Made by a program: the position numbers and the translations under genes. DNA of 64,000 nucleotides, taken from Buchnera aphidicola (Kurisakia onigurumii). GTDB lineage: Bacteria > Pseudomonadota > Gammaproteobacteria > Enterobacterales > Enterobacteriaceae. The DNA lies in assembly GCF_039394605.1 (NCBI RefSeq), contig NZ_CP135033.1:310001-374000 (forward strand), written 5' to 3'. Below the pieces are notes generated by a model. It did no database searches. It worked only from the letters and a program-made list of their open reading frames with translations, and was not told the origin of the DNA. Below are positions 1 through 10,536 of this stretch, in pieces (the first letter of the stretch is position 1; each line of letters begins with the position of its first letter).

Positions 1-656
1 AATCCAAAATGAATTAATAAAGATGTTGCTTTTTCGCATCTTATACCTCCAGTACAATACATTACAATTTTTTTATTTTTTTTTAATTTTTGTATATAAT
101 TAATTAATTCTTGTAATTGCTCTCTGAAAGTATTATATGAAAAATTTATTGATCGTATAAAATGACCAACTTCATATTCGTATCGATTTCTTATGTCTAT
201 AAAAATAACATTTTTTTCATGTATAATTTTATTAACATGTATAGGATCAATATATATTCCTTTTTTTTTGTAATCTAAATTTGGAATATATAAATTATCT
301 GCAACAATTTTTTTACGTACTTTTACAGATAATAACCAAAATGCATTATCTTTATTTTCTATACAGTGATTAAAATGTATATCTTTGAAATTATTATTAA
401 ATTTAATAAGAAAATATTTCATTTTTTTATAATTTTTTTCAGGTACACTGATTTGTGCATTTATTCCTTCTGAAGATATATATATCCTACCTAAAATATT
501 TAAATTATTAAAAAATTTATAAATAAAATTTCTAAATTTTGTAGTATTTACAATACTAAAATATTTATAAAAAGATATAATCATATATTTTTTTTTTCTA
601 TTTTCATTATTTTCTTTTAATATTTTTCTTGAAAGAGTGTTATACAAATTTGTCAT
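1..656 (-). CDS. trhO: tRNA uridine(34) hydroxylase TrhO (YceA), 3' end outside window
   Basis: About 218 codons are readable from ATG at 656 and the gene runs off the left edge. TrhO uses oxygen to hydroxylate the wobble uridine of several tRNAs, towards 5-methoxy- and 5-carboxymethoxyuridine. Seen: an N-terminal part like E. coli YceA (ISFYKYFSI, GRIYISSEGINAQISVP) followed by a rhodanese domain with FIDIRNRYEYEVGHF near residue 148 and the active loop MYCTGGIRC with the catalytic Cys near residue 201. The cysteine-rich C-terminal tail would lie outside. It is transcribed in the same direction as valS, which begins 2.9 kb upstream and ends 116 bases before this start. The symbol rests on family resemblance; the enzyme activity is inferred. 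Confidence 0.9.
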   Translation of the reverse strand, partial: MTNLYNTLSRKILKENNENRKKKYMIISFYKYFSIVNTTKFRNFIYKFFNNLNILGRIYISSEGINAQISVPEKNYKKMKYFLIKFNNNFKDIHFNHCIENKDNAFWLLSVKVRKKIVADNLYIPNLDYKKKGIYIDPIHVNKIIHEKNVIFIDIRNRYEYEVGHFIRSINFSYNTFREQLQELINYIQKLKKNKKIVMYCTGGIRCEKATSLLIHFG

Positions 657-772
657 TTTGGAATACTCTACATAATACAAATTTAGTTAATAATATTTTT
701 AATTATATAAAAATTTTTTATTTACATTATTAGTAATAATACTAATATTCAACATCACTTAAATACAAGTAT

Positions 773-3625
773 TTATATATTATTTTTTAACATTAAATTT
801 TTTTTATTTTTTTTTAATAAAATTAATTTTTCTTTTTCTTTTTTTATTACGATTAATGGAGCTTTATTTAAAAAATTTTTATTTAATAAATTTAATTCAA
901 TACAATTAATTTTTTTTTGTATTTTTTTGATTTTAATATCTAATTCTTCACTAGAATAATTATTCTTACATTTATCAAATAAAATAAAAATTTCTATTTC
1001 ATTATCAATTATATTGCTACTATAATGTAAATTATTTATATTTTTATCAAATAAAATTATTTTTTTAATAAAAGCTATTTTTTGAAAATATTTTTTTCTT
1101 TTAGATAAAATTTTTTTTATATTATTATTATTACTTTTATAATATAAAGTGATTAACTTACGATAACTAATATTACATTGAGAACGTAAATTTCTTAAAG
1201 ATTTAATAATTTTTTTAAACCAATACATATCTTGTAATATTTTTGTATCTAAAAAAAATTTTTTATATACAGGAAATTTTTCTAACATAATTGTATGATA
1301 AGTTATTTTTTTTAAATTTTTTACTTTTTCCCAAATACTTTCAGTAATAAAAGGAATAATAGGATGAGATAAACAAAGTATGTTTTCTAGTACATAAATC
1401 ATACAATCTCGAGTTGATTGTAATTTATTTTCAGAATAAATTAATGTAGATAATTTTACCAATTCTAAATACCAATCACAAAATTTATTTTTAATAAAAT
1501 CAAAAATTAACATAACTATGTTATCAAATCTAAATATATCTATTTCTATTTTAAATTTTTTTATTAATTCATTTAATTCTATTAAAATCCAATGATCAAA
1601 AAAATATAATTTCTTTGGAATAAATTTTTTTGATATTTTTTTATTTTGATTATATAAAATAATAAATCGACTTGCATTCCAAATTTTATTACAAAAATTT
1701 CTATAGCTTTTTAATCGGTTCATATCCCATATAATATTACGAGTAGGAGCAGCTAAAGATGCAAATGTTAATCTTAATGCATCAGTTCCATATGATTTAA
1801 TTCCTTTAGGAAAAGATTTTTTAGTTCTAATAACTATATCGTGTACTAAATCAGTTTTTATCATATTTTTTGTTCTTTTTTTAATAAGATTAGGTAAACT
1901 TATTCCATCAATCATATCAATAGGATCAATTACATTTCCTTTAGATTTAGACATTTTTTGACCTAATTCATCTCTTATTAATCCTGTGATATAAATTTTT
2001 TTAAAAGGAATTTGAGAATTTTTTTTAGTATCTTTAATCAAATAAAGAGTAAGCATAATCATTCGTGCAATCCAAAAAAATATGATATCAAATCCACTTA
2101 CTAAAATATTACTAGGATGAAAAATATGTACTAAATTATTTTTGTTTGGCCAACCTAAAGTAGAAAAAGTCCATAAAGAAGAAGAAAACCATGTATCCAG
2201 TACATCTTTTTCTTGTTTTAAATAAACTGTATCAGAAATATTATATTTATTTCGAACTGTTAATTCATTTTTTCCAACATAAATATTTTTTTCTTTATCA
2301 TACCAAATTGGAATTCTATGACCCCAAATTACTTGTCTGGAAATACACCAATCTTGTATATTATTCATCCAAGAATAATATAATTTTTTGTATTTTTTAG
2401 GAAAAAATAAGATTTTTTTTGTTTTTACGACATGAATTGCTTTCTTAGCTAATTTTTTAGTTTTTACATACCATTGAGATGTTAAAATAGGTTCTATAAT
2501 AGCATTACTTCGATCTCCGTATGGAATCATAGTTTCTATTTTTTTTACATTTTCTAATAAATTTATTTTTTTTAAAATTTTTAATATTTTATTTCTAGCT
2601 TCTTTTTTTTCTAACTTTTGTAAAAAAATTGGAACACAGTTGTTATATTCAGTAGATTTTATTCCATTAAAATCATATATGTCTAATTTTTTTTTAATTT
2701 TTAAATTAAACGTAAAAATATTAATCATCGGTAATTTATGTCTAATTCCAATAGAATAATCATTAAAATCATGACCAGGAGTAACTTTTACACAACCTGT
2801 TCCTTTTTTAATATCCACATATTTATCGAAAATAATAGGAATAGATCGATTAACAATAGGAACAATAACTTTTTTACCTATCATATTTTTGTATCTAGAA
2901 TCATCAGGATGTATTGCAATAGCTGTATCACCTAATAACGTTTCTGGACGTGTAGTTGCAATAGTAATATATTTTTTTTGATTATTTATTTTTTCTGATT
3001 TATTGTTATTTTCTATTTCATATTTTATATACCAAATATTTATAGAAGCATTATGCATATCTACTTCTAAATCAGATATTACACTGTTTAATTTAGAATC
3101 CCAATTTGATAATCTTTTACCTTTATAAATTAAATTGTTATTATATAAAATAATAAATGCTTTATTTACTGCATTCGAAATTTTTGGATCTAATGTAAAA
3201 CAATTTGAATTCCAATCTACAGAACTTCCTAATCTTCTAATTTGTTTAAAAATAGTTTTTTCTTTTTTTTCTTTCCATTCCCATATTTTTTTTAAAAAAT
3301 ATTTTTTTGTATGAGATATATTATATATTTTTTTTTCTTTTAATAATTTTTTTTCTACTAATATTTGAGTAGCTATTCCAGCATGATCTGTACCCATTTG
3401 CCATAATGTATTTTTTCCTTTCATTCTATTATAACGAATTAAAATATCAATGATAGTATATTGAAAAGCATGTCCCATATGTAAACCTCCAGTAATATTA
3501 GGAGGTGGAATAACCATATAAAAACTTTTTTTATTAGAATTTTTTTCCGGAGAAAAATAATTATTTTTTTCCCAAAAAGAATAAATTGACTGTTCTATTG
3601 TATTCGGTATATAAACTTTATCCAT
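773..3625 (-). CDS. valS: Valine--tRNA ligase
   Basis: Class I aminoacyl-tRNA synthetase that charges tRNA-Val and edits misactivated threonine. The protein has 950 residues, against 951 in E. coli. Visible motifs: the HIGH-type signature PNITGGLHMGH (about residues 42-52), an editing domain in the first half containing TTRPETLLGDTAIA, the KMSKS loop GQKMSKSKGN near residue 558, and a C-terminal lysine-rich stretch that fits the ValS coiled-coil arm. The start ATG is the one that places MDKVYIPN at the position of the E. coli N-terminus. Downstream on the same strand is trhO; upstream lies a long AT-rich spacer. Nothing suggests loss of function. Confidence 0.97.
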   Translation of the reverse strand: MDKVYIPNTIEQSIYSFWEKNNYFSPEKNSNKKSFYMVIPPPNITGGLHMGHAFQYTIIDILIRYNRMKGKNTLWQMGTDHAGIATQILVEKKLLKEKKIYNISHTKKYFLKKIWEWKEKKEKTIFKQIRRLGSSVDWNSNCFTLDPKISNAVNKAFIILYNNNLIYKGKRLSNWDSKLNSVISDLEVDMHNASINIWYIKYEIENNNKSEKINNQKKYITIATTRPETLLGDTAIAIHPDDSRYKNMIGKKVIVPIVNRSIPIIFDKYVDIKKGTGCVKVTPGHDFNDYSIGIRHKLPMINIFTFNLKIKKKLDIYDFNGIKSTEYNNCVPIFLQKLEKKEARNKILKILKKINLLENVKKIETMIPYGDRSNAIIEPILTSQWYVKTKKLAKKAIHVVKTKKILFFPKKYKKLYYSWMNNIQDWCISRQVIWGHRIPIWYDKEKNIYVGKNELTVRNKYNISDTVYLKQEKDVLDTWFSSSLWTFSTLGWPNKNNLVHIFHPSNILVSGFDIIFFWIARMIMLTLYLIKDTKKNSQIPFKKIYITGLIRDELGQKMSKSKGNVIDPIDMIDGISLPNLIKKRTKNMIKTDLVHDIVIRTKKSFPKGIKSYGTDALRLTFASLAAPTRNIIWDMNRLKSYRNFCNKIWNASRFIILYNQNKKISKKFIPKKLYFFDHWILIELNELIKKFKIEIDIFRFDNIVMLIFDFIKNKFCDWYLELVKLSTLIYSENKLQSTRDCMIYVLENILCLSHPIIPFITESIWEKVKNLKKITYHTIMLEKFPVYKKFFLDTKILQDMYWFKKIIKSLRNLRSQCNISYRKLITLYYKSNNNNIKKILSKRKKYFQKIAFIKKIILFDKNINNLHYSSNIIDNEIEIFILFDKCKNNYSSEELDIKIKKIQKKINCIELNLLNKNFLNKAPLIVIKKEKEKLILLKKNKKNLMLKNNI

Positions 3626-4600
3626 TTTTATATTCTTTATATAGTTAAAACTAGTTATTGAAATTTATATTTCATATTAAAAAATTTATAAAATAATAAT
3701 AAAATTTTATACATATTAAATTGATAAAAATATTTTTTTTAAAATATTTTATTTTTTTAAAAAAAATAAAATTTTTAAAATATTAAATCAATTTTTTATA
3801 AATATTTTATGATTATTAAGTAAAATTTAAATATTAATAATTTTTACTAAAATTAATATAAAATATATAAAAAATATAATTTATAAAATGAAAATAGTAA
3901 TCTTTATAAAAATTAATTATTTTATTTTAAATAAAAATATTATTTTCAAAAAAATAATCTTAATAACATATAAATTTATATTTTTTTTATAAAATTTAAT
4001 ATTTTTAAATAAATATATTGATATAAAAGTTATTTTTTTTATATTTTTTTTATATATATTTTTTTGTAAATGTATCAATATTCTGTTATTAATGTTTTTT
4101 TAATTCTCTATTGTATAAATATTTTTTATTTTTTAAAATTTTTTATATTTAATAGAAATGCACCTTGGAAGTAAAAAAATTAAGAAGTAATATTTGATAA
4201 AATTTTATTTTTAATGATCTATTTAATATTATATGTTTATTTATATATATAAAATAATAAAAAAATAAAAATTTTTGATATAAATAATTTTATTAATTAA
4301 ATTTTTATTATTTTTACAAATATTAATAGTTATAAAATTATTTTAAAATAATTATTACAGACAATAAAATTTTTTTATATTTTTATTATATATTAAATAT
4401 ATTGTTAAATAAAAATATATTTTTTAAATAAATTATAATAAATTTTTAATCATTAAATAAAAAATAAATTAATTATATTAATATAAAAATATTTATAAAA
4501 AATTTTTTTATAAAAAATATTTTAATATTTTTTTTTAATATTTTTTAAAAAAATATTAATTAAAAATTTTATTTTACTAATATAAATTAAGAAGGTATTA
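3626..4600. other. Long spacer without recognisable gene (valS-argI)
   Basis: This 975-base stretch between the divergent valS and argI is almost pure A and T, and I see no ORF with a recognisable product in any frame. In E. coli valS is followed by holC and pepA; no remnant of either could be read. The only visible structure is AT-only inverted repeats, for example 3746-3772 (13-base arms meeting at T7/A8), and a short patch of mixed composition around 4159-4172 (ATGCACCTTGGAAG). The promoters of valS and argI must lie here. It may be a fully eroded gene scar. Confidence 0.6.
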
Positions 4601-5650
4601 ATGCAAAGCTTATATAAAAAAAATTTTTTAAAATTTTCTGATTTTACAAAATTAGAAATAGAAAAAATATTAAATTTTTCTATATTTTTAAAAAACAAAA
4701 AAAATAAAAATAAAGAAATTCAATATTTAAAAAATAAAAACATATTATTAATATTTGAAAAAGAATCTACTAGAACTAGATGTTCTTTTGAAGTAGCAGC
4801 ATCAGATCAAGGTGCATATACCAGTTTAATTCAACCAGGTGATTCTCATATTAATGATAAAGAATCTATACAAGATTCCATATATTTTTTTAATAGAATT
4901 TATGATGGAATACAATATAGAGGAAAAAATCATGAAACAGTTGAATTAATGTCAAAATATTCTCAAATTCCAATTTGGAATGGACTAACTGAAACGTTTC
5001 ATCCGACACAATTATTAGCAGATTTATTAACAATAAAAGAATATACTAAAAATAAAGAATGGAATGAGATCACATGCGCTTATATTGGAGATGCTAAAAA
5101 TAATATATGTAATACATTATTAGATGCAGCAGGAGTAATAAATTTTAATTTAAATATTATATCACCAAAAAATCTATCTCCTAATGAAAAAATGTTAAAA
5201 ATATGTAAAAAAAAATCTAATAAAATTAATGGAAAAATATTGTGTACTCATGAAATACAAGAAGGAATTCATAATGCAGATTTTATATATACTGATGTAT
5301 GGGTTTCTATGAATACTCCAGTAATAGAATGGAAAAATAGAATTAATTTATTAAAAAAATATCAAATAAATAAAAAAAATTTATCTTGTGCAAAAAAAGA
5401 GGTTAAAATTATGCATTGTCTACCTTCTTTGCATGATATGAACACAAATATTGGAAAAAAGATAATAAAAGAAAATAATTTATATGGTGGAATAGAAATT
5501 ACAGATGAAATTTTCCAAAAAAATAAAAAAATTATTTTTGATCAAGCTGAAAATAGAATGCATACAATTAAATCATTAATAATTTCTACTATAAAAAAAA
5601 TTAAAATAATAAAAAAAAAATTAAAAATACAATATTTAGAAATTATATAA
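4601..5650 (+). CDS. argI: Ornithine carbamoyltransferase
   Basis: Transfers the carbamoyl group of carbamoyl phosphate to ornithine to give citrulline in arginine synthesis; normally a cytoplasmic trimer. The protein has 349 residues (E. coli ArgI 334), the excess being a lysine/isoleucine-rich tail. Seen: the carbamoyl-phosphate loop FEKESTRTRCSFEV near residues 52-65, the FHPTQLLADLLT segment, the catalytic HCLP motif near residue 272, and DQAENRMHTIKS near the end. A good ribosome-binding site (AAGAAGG) precedes ATG. ridA follows after 30 bases. In E. coli, ridA is beside pyrBI and argI lies close by, so pyrBI was probably deleted here. Confidence 0.96.
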   Translation: MQSLYKKNFLKFSDFTKLEIEKILNFSIFLKNKKNKNKEIQYLKNKNILLIFEKESTRTRCSFEVAASDQGAYTSLIQPGDSHINDKESIQDSIYFFNRIYDGIQYRGKNHETVELMSKYSQIPIWNGLTETFHPTQLLADLLTIKEYTKNKEWNEITCAYIGDAKNNICNTLLDAAGVINFNLNIISPKNLSPNEKMLKICKKKSNKINGKILCTHEIQEGIHNADFIYTDVWVSMNTPVIEWKNRINLLKKYQINKKNLSCAKKEVKIMHCLPSLHDMNTNIGKKIIKENNLYGGIEITDEIFQKNKKIIFDQAENRMHTIKSLIISTIKKIKIIKKKLKIQYLEII

Positions 5651-5680
5651 ATTTTATGAACAATAAGAGAAATATTATTT

Positions 5681-6067
5681 ATGTCAAAAATTATTATTAA
5701 AACAAAAAAATCCCCTATACCTATAGGACCTTATAGTCAAGGTGTTCAAAAAAATAACTTTATTTTTATTTCTGGTCAGATTCCGATACAAAACGAATCA
5801 AATTATATACCTGATGATATTAAGGATCAAACTAAATTAGTTTTACTATATATTGAAAATATTTTAAATAAAGCTAAACTAAAAGTTCATAATATAGTTA
5901 AAACAACTATTTTTGTTTCTAATTTAAATGATTTTAAAAATATCAACAAAATATATAAAAATTTTTTTGACAAAAAAAAATGTACATATCCTGCTCGTTC
6001 ATGTGTAGAAGTTAGTAGATTACCTAAAGAAGTAAAAATAGAAATTGAAGCAATTGCAATAAAATAA
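5681..6067 (+). CDS. ridA: 2-iminobutanoate/2-iminopropanoate deaminase RidA
   Basis: RidA hydrolyses reactive enamine/imine intermediates released by PLP enzymes such as threonine dehydratase, protecting other PLP enzymes. The protein has 128 residues, the same length as E. coli RidA (YjgF). Visible family motifs: IGPYSQGV near the N-terminus, ISGQIPI, KTTIFVSNLNDF, and the active-site region PARSCVEVSRLPK (about residues 103-115) with the carboxylate-binding Arg. It closely follows argI in the same direction and is probably cotranscribed with it. A hairpin at 6088-6106 lies between it and the convergent deaD. Confidence 0.96.
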   Translation: MSKIIIKTKKSPIPIGPYSQGVQKNNFIFISGQIPIQNESNYIPDDIKDQTKLVLLYIENILNKAKLKVHNIVKTTIFVSNLNDFKNINKIYKNFFDKKKCTYPARSCVEVSRLPKEVKIEIEAIAIK

Positions 6068-6087
6068 TAAAAAATTTTTATATAAAA

Positions 6088-6106
6088 TATGCCACATTGT
6101 GGCATA
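6088..6106. terminator. Inverted repeat between convergent ridA and deaD
   Basis: TATGCCACA is followed after one T by its exact complement TGTGGCATA, then an A-rich stretch and T6. It sits 21 bases after the ridA stop and 48 bases before the deaD stop, so it could end transcription from either side. It is unusually G+C-rich for the surroundings. Confidence 0.65.
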
Positions 6107-6153
6107 AATAAAATTTTTTATACTATTTATTAAATATTTTTTATATATAAAAA

Positions 6154-7914
6154 TTATTTTTTTTTCATAATACGACGATTTTTAAAAAATTTTTTATCAG
6201 AAAATTTTCTAAAACTATTATTTTTATTATTAAACTTTCTAATATTTTTTAATTGAAAATTAGGCAATAATTTCATATATATAAATTTATTAAAAATACG
6301 AGTACGACTACATCTATTCAATATTTCTTTTGATATTCCTTTAGGAAGTTCAATTGTAGAATATGAGGATAACAATCTTATATTACCTATCTGTTTACTA
6401 GGTATTTTTCCTTCATTTGCTATTGCTCCAACTATATGTCTTACTTCAATACCGTCATCTTTTCCAAGATCAATTCTATAAATGTCAATTGATTCCAAAT
6501 TTTTTTTATTTTTTCTAAAATTGTTTTTATTATTTTTTTCAAATTTGTTATTCCATTCTTTTTTTTTAAAATCCTGATAAGGTCTTCTTTGAACATCAGG
6601 AGGAACAATTAAAACTCGTTCTCCTTGTGCTATTTTTAATAATGCTGCTGATAAATTTATTAAATTCATTTCTTCTTTAATAGGATAAATTTTTGGTAAT
6701 AAATTTTTATATTTTTCTAAATCTGAACTTTTTAAATATAAATTAATTTTTTCAGAAAAATTTTTTATTCTTTTAGATTCCAATAATTTACTAGAAGGTA
6801 ATTGAATTTCAGAAATATTCAGTTTCATTATTCTTTCTATATTCCTTAATAAACGACGTTCTCTATTTTCTACAAATAAAATAGCTTTTCCTGTTCTTCC
6901 AGCTCTTCCTGTTCTTCCTATTCTATGAACATAAGATTCAGCATCCATAGGAATATCATAGTTTATTACTAAACTAATTCTATCTACGTCTAAACCTCTA
7001 GCAGCAACATCCGTAGCTATTAAAATATCTAATTTACCATTTTTTAATCTTTCTAATGTTTTTTCTCTTAGTGATTGATTCATATCTCCATTTAAAGCAG
7101 CGCTATTATATCCATTTTTTTCTAAAATATCGGAAACTTCCAATGTAGAATTTTTAGTTCTAACAAAAATAATAGTTGCAGAAAATTCTTCTGTTTCTAA
7201 AAAACGAATTAATGCTTCAGTTTTTTTTCCATATACAATCCAAAAACTTTGTTGAATATCTGGTCTGTTTTTTATATTGGAATGAATTTTAATTTCTTTT
7301 GGTTTATTCATATATTTTCGAGATATTCTACAAATAGCTTCTGGCATCGTTGCAGAAAAAAGAGCAGTTTGTCTTTCTTTTGGTATTTTTGAAATAATAG
7401 TTTCTACATCTTCTATAAAACCCATTCGAAGCATTTCATCAGCTTCATCTAAAACTAAAGATTTAATATAAGATAAATCTAAAGTACCTCTTTTTAAATG
7501 ATCTAATAATCTTCCTGGAGTTCCAACTATAATTTGAGGGCCTGTTCGTAAAGATTTTAATTGTAAATCATATCTTTGACCTCCGTATAAAGCTAATACA
7601 TGAATTCCTTTTACATATTTTGAAAATGATATAAATGCTTCAGATACTTGTATTGCTAACTCTCTAGTAGGAGTTAATACTAATATTTGAGGTTTTTTTA
7701 AATTAATTTTAATATTATTTAATAAAGGTAAAGCAAATGCTGCTGTTTTTCCACTTCCTGTTTGTGCCATTCCTAATATATCTCGTTTTTTCAATAAATA
7801 TGGAATACATTCTTTTTGAATAGGAGATGGTTTAACATAACCCATTTCACTTAATGCACGAATTATATTGGCATTTAAACCAAGAAGTAAAAATGTAGTT
7901 TCAGAATCAATCAT
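6154..7914 (-). CDS. deaD: ATP-dependent RNA helicase DeaD (CsdA)
   Basis: DEAD-box helicase that unwinds structured RNA in 50S assembly and mRNA decay, important in the cold. Of 586 residues; visible in order are the Q motif ([11 protein letters not shown]), Walker [10 protein letters not shown] near residue 50, [22 protein letters not shown] near 158, [16 protein letters not shown] and [10 protein letters not shown] near 330. The C-terminal RNA-binding domain ([19 protein letters not shown]) is kept, but the Arg/Gly-rich tail of E. coli DeaD is short and Lys/Asn-rich. I chose ATG at 7914 because MIDSETTF aligns residue for residue with E. coli; a TTG three codons upstream is possible. The start overlaps a leader ORF (7911-7988) by ATGA, suggesting translational coupling. 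Confidence 0.96.
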   Translation of the reverse strand: MIDSETTFLLLGLNANIIRALSEMGYVKPSPIQKECIPYLLKKRDILGMAQTGSGKTAAFALPLLNNIKINLKKPQILVLTPTRELAIQVSEAFISFSKYVKGIHVLALYGGQRYDLQLKSLRTGPQIIVGTPGRLLDHLKRGTLDLSYIKSLVLDEADEMLRMGFIEDVETIISKIPKERQTALFSATMPEAICRISRKYMNKPKEIKIHSNIKNRPDIQQSFWIVYGKKTEALIRFLETEEFSATIIFVRTKNSTLEVSDILEKNGYNSAALNGDMNQSLREKTLERLKNGKLDILIATDVAARGLDVDRISLVINYDIPMDAESYVHRIGRTGRAGRTGKAILFVENRERRLLRNIERIMKLNISEIQLPSSKLLESKRIKNFSEKINLYLKSSDLEKYKNLLPKIYPIKEEMNLINLSAALLKIAQGERVLIVPPDVQRRPYQDFKKKEWNNKFEKNNKNNFRKNKKNLESIDIYRIDLGKDDGIEVRHIVGAIANEGKIPSKQIGNIRLLSSYSTIELPKGISKEILNRCSRTRIFNKFIYMKLLPNFQLKNIRKFNNKNNSFRKFSDKKFFKNRRIMKKK

Positions 7915-7988
7915 GTAGTACAAAAGCCTCTTAAAGTTACAAAGGCCAGTCTACATAACCCATTATGATAATATTTTTTTATTTTCAT
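7911..7988 (-). CDS. yrbN: Small leader ORF upstream of deaD, YrbN-like
   Basis: A 25-codon ORF runs from ATG at 7988 to a TGA that overlaps the deaD ATG in an ATGA junction. The C-terminal half reads [15 protein letters not shown] and uses codons such as CTG, GCC, GGG and GGC that are rare in this genome. E. coli carries a small ORF, yrbN, directly upstream of deaD, between nlpI and deaD, so position, size and overlap fit. The codons for LRG also form the deaD ribosome-binding site (AAGAGGC). The likely role is a leader peptide coupling translation to deaD. No strong ribosome-binding site is seen in front of the leader itself. Assignment is by position and size; I could not align it to a reference. 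Confidence 0.7.
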   Translation of the reverse strand: MKIKKYYHNGLCRLAFVTLRGFCTT

Positions 7989-8323
7989 TGAAATAATGTG
8001 AACTGGCTTATAGAATAAGTATAATTATCTTGTAAAAAAATAGAAAAATACTAAAAATATTAATTTTTTATTAAAAAAATAAATATTTTTATTTACAATA
8101 AATAATTATGAAAATGTGTATGTTGTAATATCTATGAATTGAATATATATTTTTAATATCTATATAAAATATATATTAATTTTTTATAAAAATTTATTTA
8201 TAATTATAACATTAATTTTATTTTATTTATTATTATTTTAATATTATTAACATAAATAACTAATTTTATTAAAAATTGTTTATAAATAAATTATATTTAA
8301 ACAATTTTGTTGATAAAAATACG
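7989..8323. other. Spacer between deaD leader and pnp
   Basis: About 335 bases with no recognisable gene. In E. coli nlpI occupies this place between pnp and the deaD leader, so this is probably an nlpI scar. The segment nearest the leader (about 7989-8030) is less AT-rich and probably holds the deaD leader RNA. ACTGGC at 8002-8007 is complementary to GCCAGT at 7946-7951 inside the leader ORF. Confidence 0.5.
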
Positions 8324-8338
8324 TTAAAACGTATTTTT
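8315..8338 (-). terminator. Hairpin overlapping the pnp stop codon
   Basis: AAAAATACGTT and its complement AACGTATTTTT are separated by two bases; on the minus strand the hairpin ends in a T run. The pnp stop codon (8324-8326) lies within it, so it would form the very 3' end of the pnp mRNA. Confidence 0.55.
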
Positions 8339-10420
8339 TGCTTCTTTAATACTCAATCTCAATCTTCCTTGTCTATCTAATTCTAATACTTTTACTAAAA
8401 CAGATTGTCCTATGTGTAAATGATCAGTAACTTTTTCTACTCTTTTTTCAGCTATTTGAGATATATGAACAAGTCCTTCTTTTCCTATTCCAATTAAAAT
8501 AAAAGCACCAAAATCAACTATACGAGTAACTTTTCCTGTATAAATTTTTCCTATTTCAATTTCTGCTGTAATTTCTCTTATTCTTTTAATTGCATTTTTT
8601 GCTTTTTCTTCAATAGATGCAGAAATTTTTATGGTTCCATCATCTTCAATTTCAATTATAGTACCAGTTTCTTCCGTCAACATTCTAATAGTTGACCCTC
8701 CTTTTCCAATAACATCCTTTATTTTTTCTGGATTAATTTTAATAGTATGCATTCGAGGAGCGAATTCTGAAATTTTACTTCTAGGAACGCTTAATGCTTT
8801 TTGCATAATATTTAATATATGCAATCTAGCACCTTTAGCTTGATGTAAAGCAATTTGTATAATATTGTTGGTTACACCTTCAATTTTCATATCCATTTGT
8901 AAAGATGTAATACCAGAAGATGTGCCAGCTACTTTAAAATCCATATCTCCTAAATGATCTTCTTCTCCTAAAATATCTGATAAAACAACAAATTTTTCTT
9001 TTTCTTTTACTAATCCCATAGCAATTCCAGCAATTGATGATTTTATAGGAACTCCAGAATCCATTAAAGCAAGAGATGCTCCACAAACAGAAGCCATAGA
9101 TGAAGATCCATTTGATTCTGTAATTTCAGATACAATTCGAACAGTATAAGGAAATTCTTCACTGTTAGGCATAACTGCTAATAGACTTCTTTTAGCTAAT
9201 CTTCCATGACCTATTTCACGTCTTTTTGGAGATCCTACAATTCCAATTTCTCCAACAGAATAAGGAGGAAAATTGTAATGGAATAAAAAATTATCTGTTC
9301 TATCACCTAATAACTCATCTAAATTTTGAGCATCTCTAGAAGTACCTAAAGTAACAGCCACTAATGCCTGTGTTTCTCCTCTCGTGAATAATGCAGAACC
9401 ATGTGTTCTTGGTAAAATACCTGTTCGAACATCTAATTCTCTTACCATATCTTTTTCTCTTCCATCAATTCTAGGTTCACCTTTCAAAATACGATCTCGT
9501 ACTATTTTTCTTTCTATTTTATGAAAAATATCTTCAATTTCAAAAATACTATATAATTCATTCTCAATATTTAAATGAGTAATAATTTCTTCTTTAATTT
9601 CATTAATTTGAGTATTACGATCAATTTTATTAGTTATACTATAAGCGTTGATGATTCTATTTTTACAATTCTCCAATATTTTATCATACAAAATTATATT
9701 TTTTGTAAATGGATGGTATTCAAATGGTTTTTTAATTACTTCTGTAGAAAACAAAAAAATGTTATGAATTAAACTTTGTTGTTGATCATGACCAAAAATA
9801 ATACCATTTAACATTTCTAATTCAGTTAATATATTTGCTTCTGCTTCAACCATCAATACTGCATTTTTTGTTCCAGAGACAATTAAATCCAATTTACTGT
9901 CTTTCATAGAATCAACAGGTGGATTTAAAACATATTTATCTTTAATATAACCTACACGAGATACTCCTATAGGTCCTCTAAAAGGTAATCCTGAAATACT
10001 TAATGCAGCTGAAACTCCTATTAATGATACAACATCAGGATTAATTTGAGGATTTACTGAAACCACCGTAGCTACTATTTGTATTTCATGAAAAAAATCA
10101 TCTGGAAAAAGAGGTCGAATTGGTCTATCGATTAACCGTGCAATTAAAATTTCATTTTCACTAGGTCTTCCTTCTCTACGAAAAAAGCTACCTGGTATTC
10201 TTCCAGCAGCATATGTTCTTTCTTGATAATTTACAGTAAGGGGGAAAAATTTTTTTTCTGTTATATTTTCAAGTTTTTTTTGTACTACAACTGTTACAAA
10301 CACTGCTGTGTCATCCATACTTACCATCACAGCAGAAGTTGCTTGTCTAGCCATTACTCCTGTTTCTAAAGTAATGTTATGATTTCCATATTTAAATTTA
10401 TGTACAATGGGATTTAACAA
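8324..10420 (-). CDS. pnp: Polyribonucleotide nucleotidyltransferase (PNPase)
   Basis: Phosphorolytic 3'-5' exoribonuclease, a trimer that joins RNase E and helicase in the E. coli degradosome. The protein has 698 residues (E. coli 711). Seen: two RNase PH-like domains with [20 protein letters not shown] and the catalytic core [18 protein letters not shown], a KH domain ([20 protein letters not shown]) near residues 560-580, and an S1 domain ([16 protein letters not shown]) at the C-terminus; the low-complexity tail of E. coli is gone. The start codon is TTG at 10420, preceded by AAGGATATTGTT; as I recall E. coli pnp also begins with TTG. rpsO lies upstream on the same strand, as in E. coli. 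Confidence 0.97.
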   Translation of the reverse strand: MLNPIVHKFKYGNHNITLETGVMARQATSAVMVSMDDTAVFVTVVVQKKLENITEKKFFPLTVNYQERTYAAGRIPGSFFRREGRPSENEILIARLIDRPIRPLFPDDFFHEIQIVATVVSVNPQINPDVVSLIGVSAALSISGLPFRGPIGVSRVGYIKDKYVLNPPVDSMKDSKLDLIVSGTKNAVLMVEAEANILTELEMLNGIIFGHDQQQSLIHNIFLFSTEVIKKPFEYHPFTKNIILYDKILENCKNRIINAYSITNKIDRNTQINEIKEEIITHLNIENELYSIFEIEDIFHKIERKIVRDRILKGEPRIDGREKDMVRELDVRTGILPRTHGSALFTRGETQALVAVTLGTSRDAQNLDELLGDRTDNFLFHYNFPPYSVGEIGIVGSPKRREIGHGRLAKRSLLAVMPNSEEFPYTVRIVSEITESNGSSSMASVCGASLALMDSGVPIKSSIAGIAMGLVKEKEKFVVLSDILGEEDHLGDMDFKVAGTSSGITSLQMDMKIEGVTNNIIQIALHQAKGARLHILNIMQKALSVPRSKISEFAPRMHTIKINPEKIKDVIGKGGSTIRMLTEETGTIIEIEDDGTIKISASIEEKAKNAIKRIREITAEIEIGKIYTGKVTRIVDFGAFILIGIGKEGLVHISQIAEKRVEKVTDHLHIGQSVLVKVLELDRQGRLRLSIKEAKNTF

Positions 10421-10536
10421 AACAATATCCTTAATATAACTTTTATATATTTATATCGTAACTACGTGTAAAAAATTAAATTTTTAAAATATTAATTTTT
10501 ATATATTAAACAACAAACATTATTCTATAAAAAATA

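Noticed and set aside
3746-3772. AT palindrome near valS as a terminator
   Set aside because: No gene on either strand ends nearby; both flanking genes start from this spacer.
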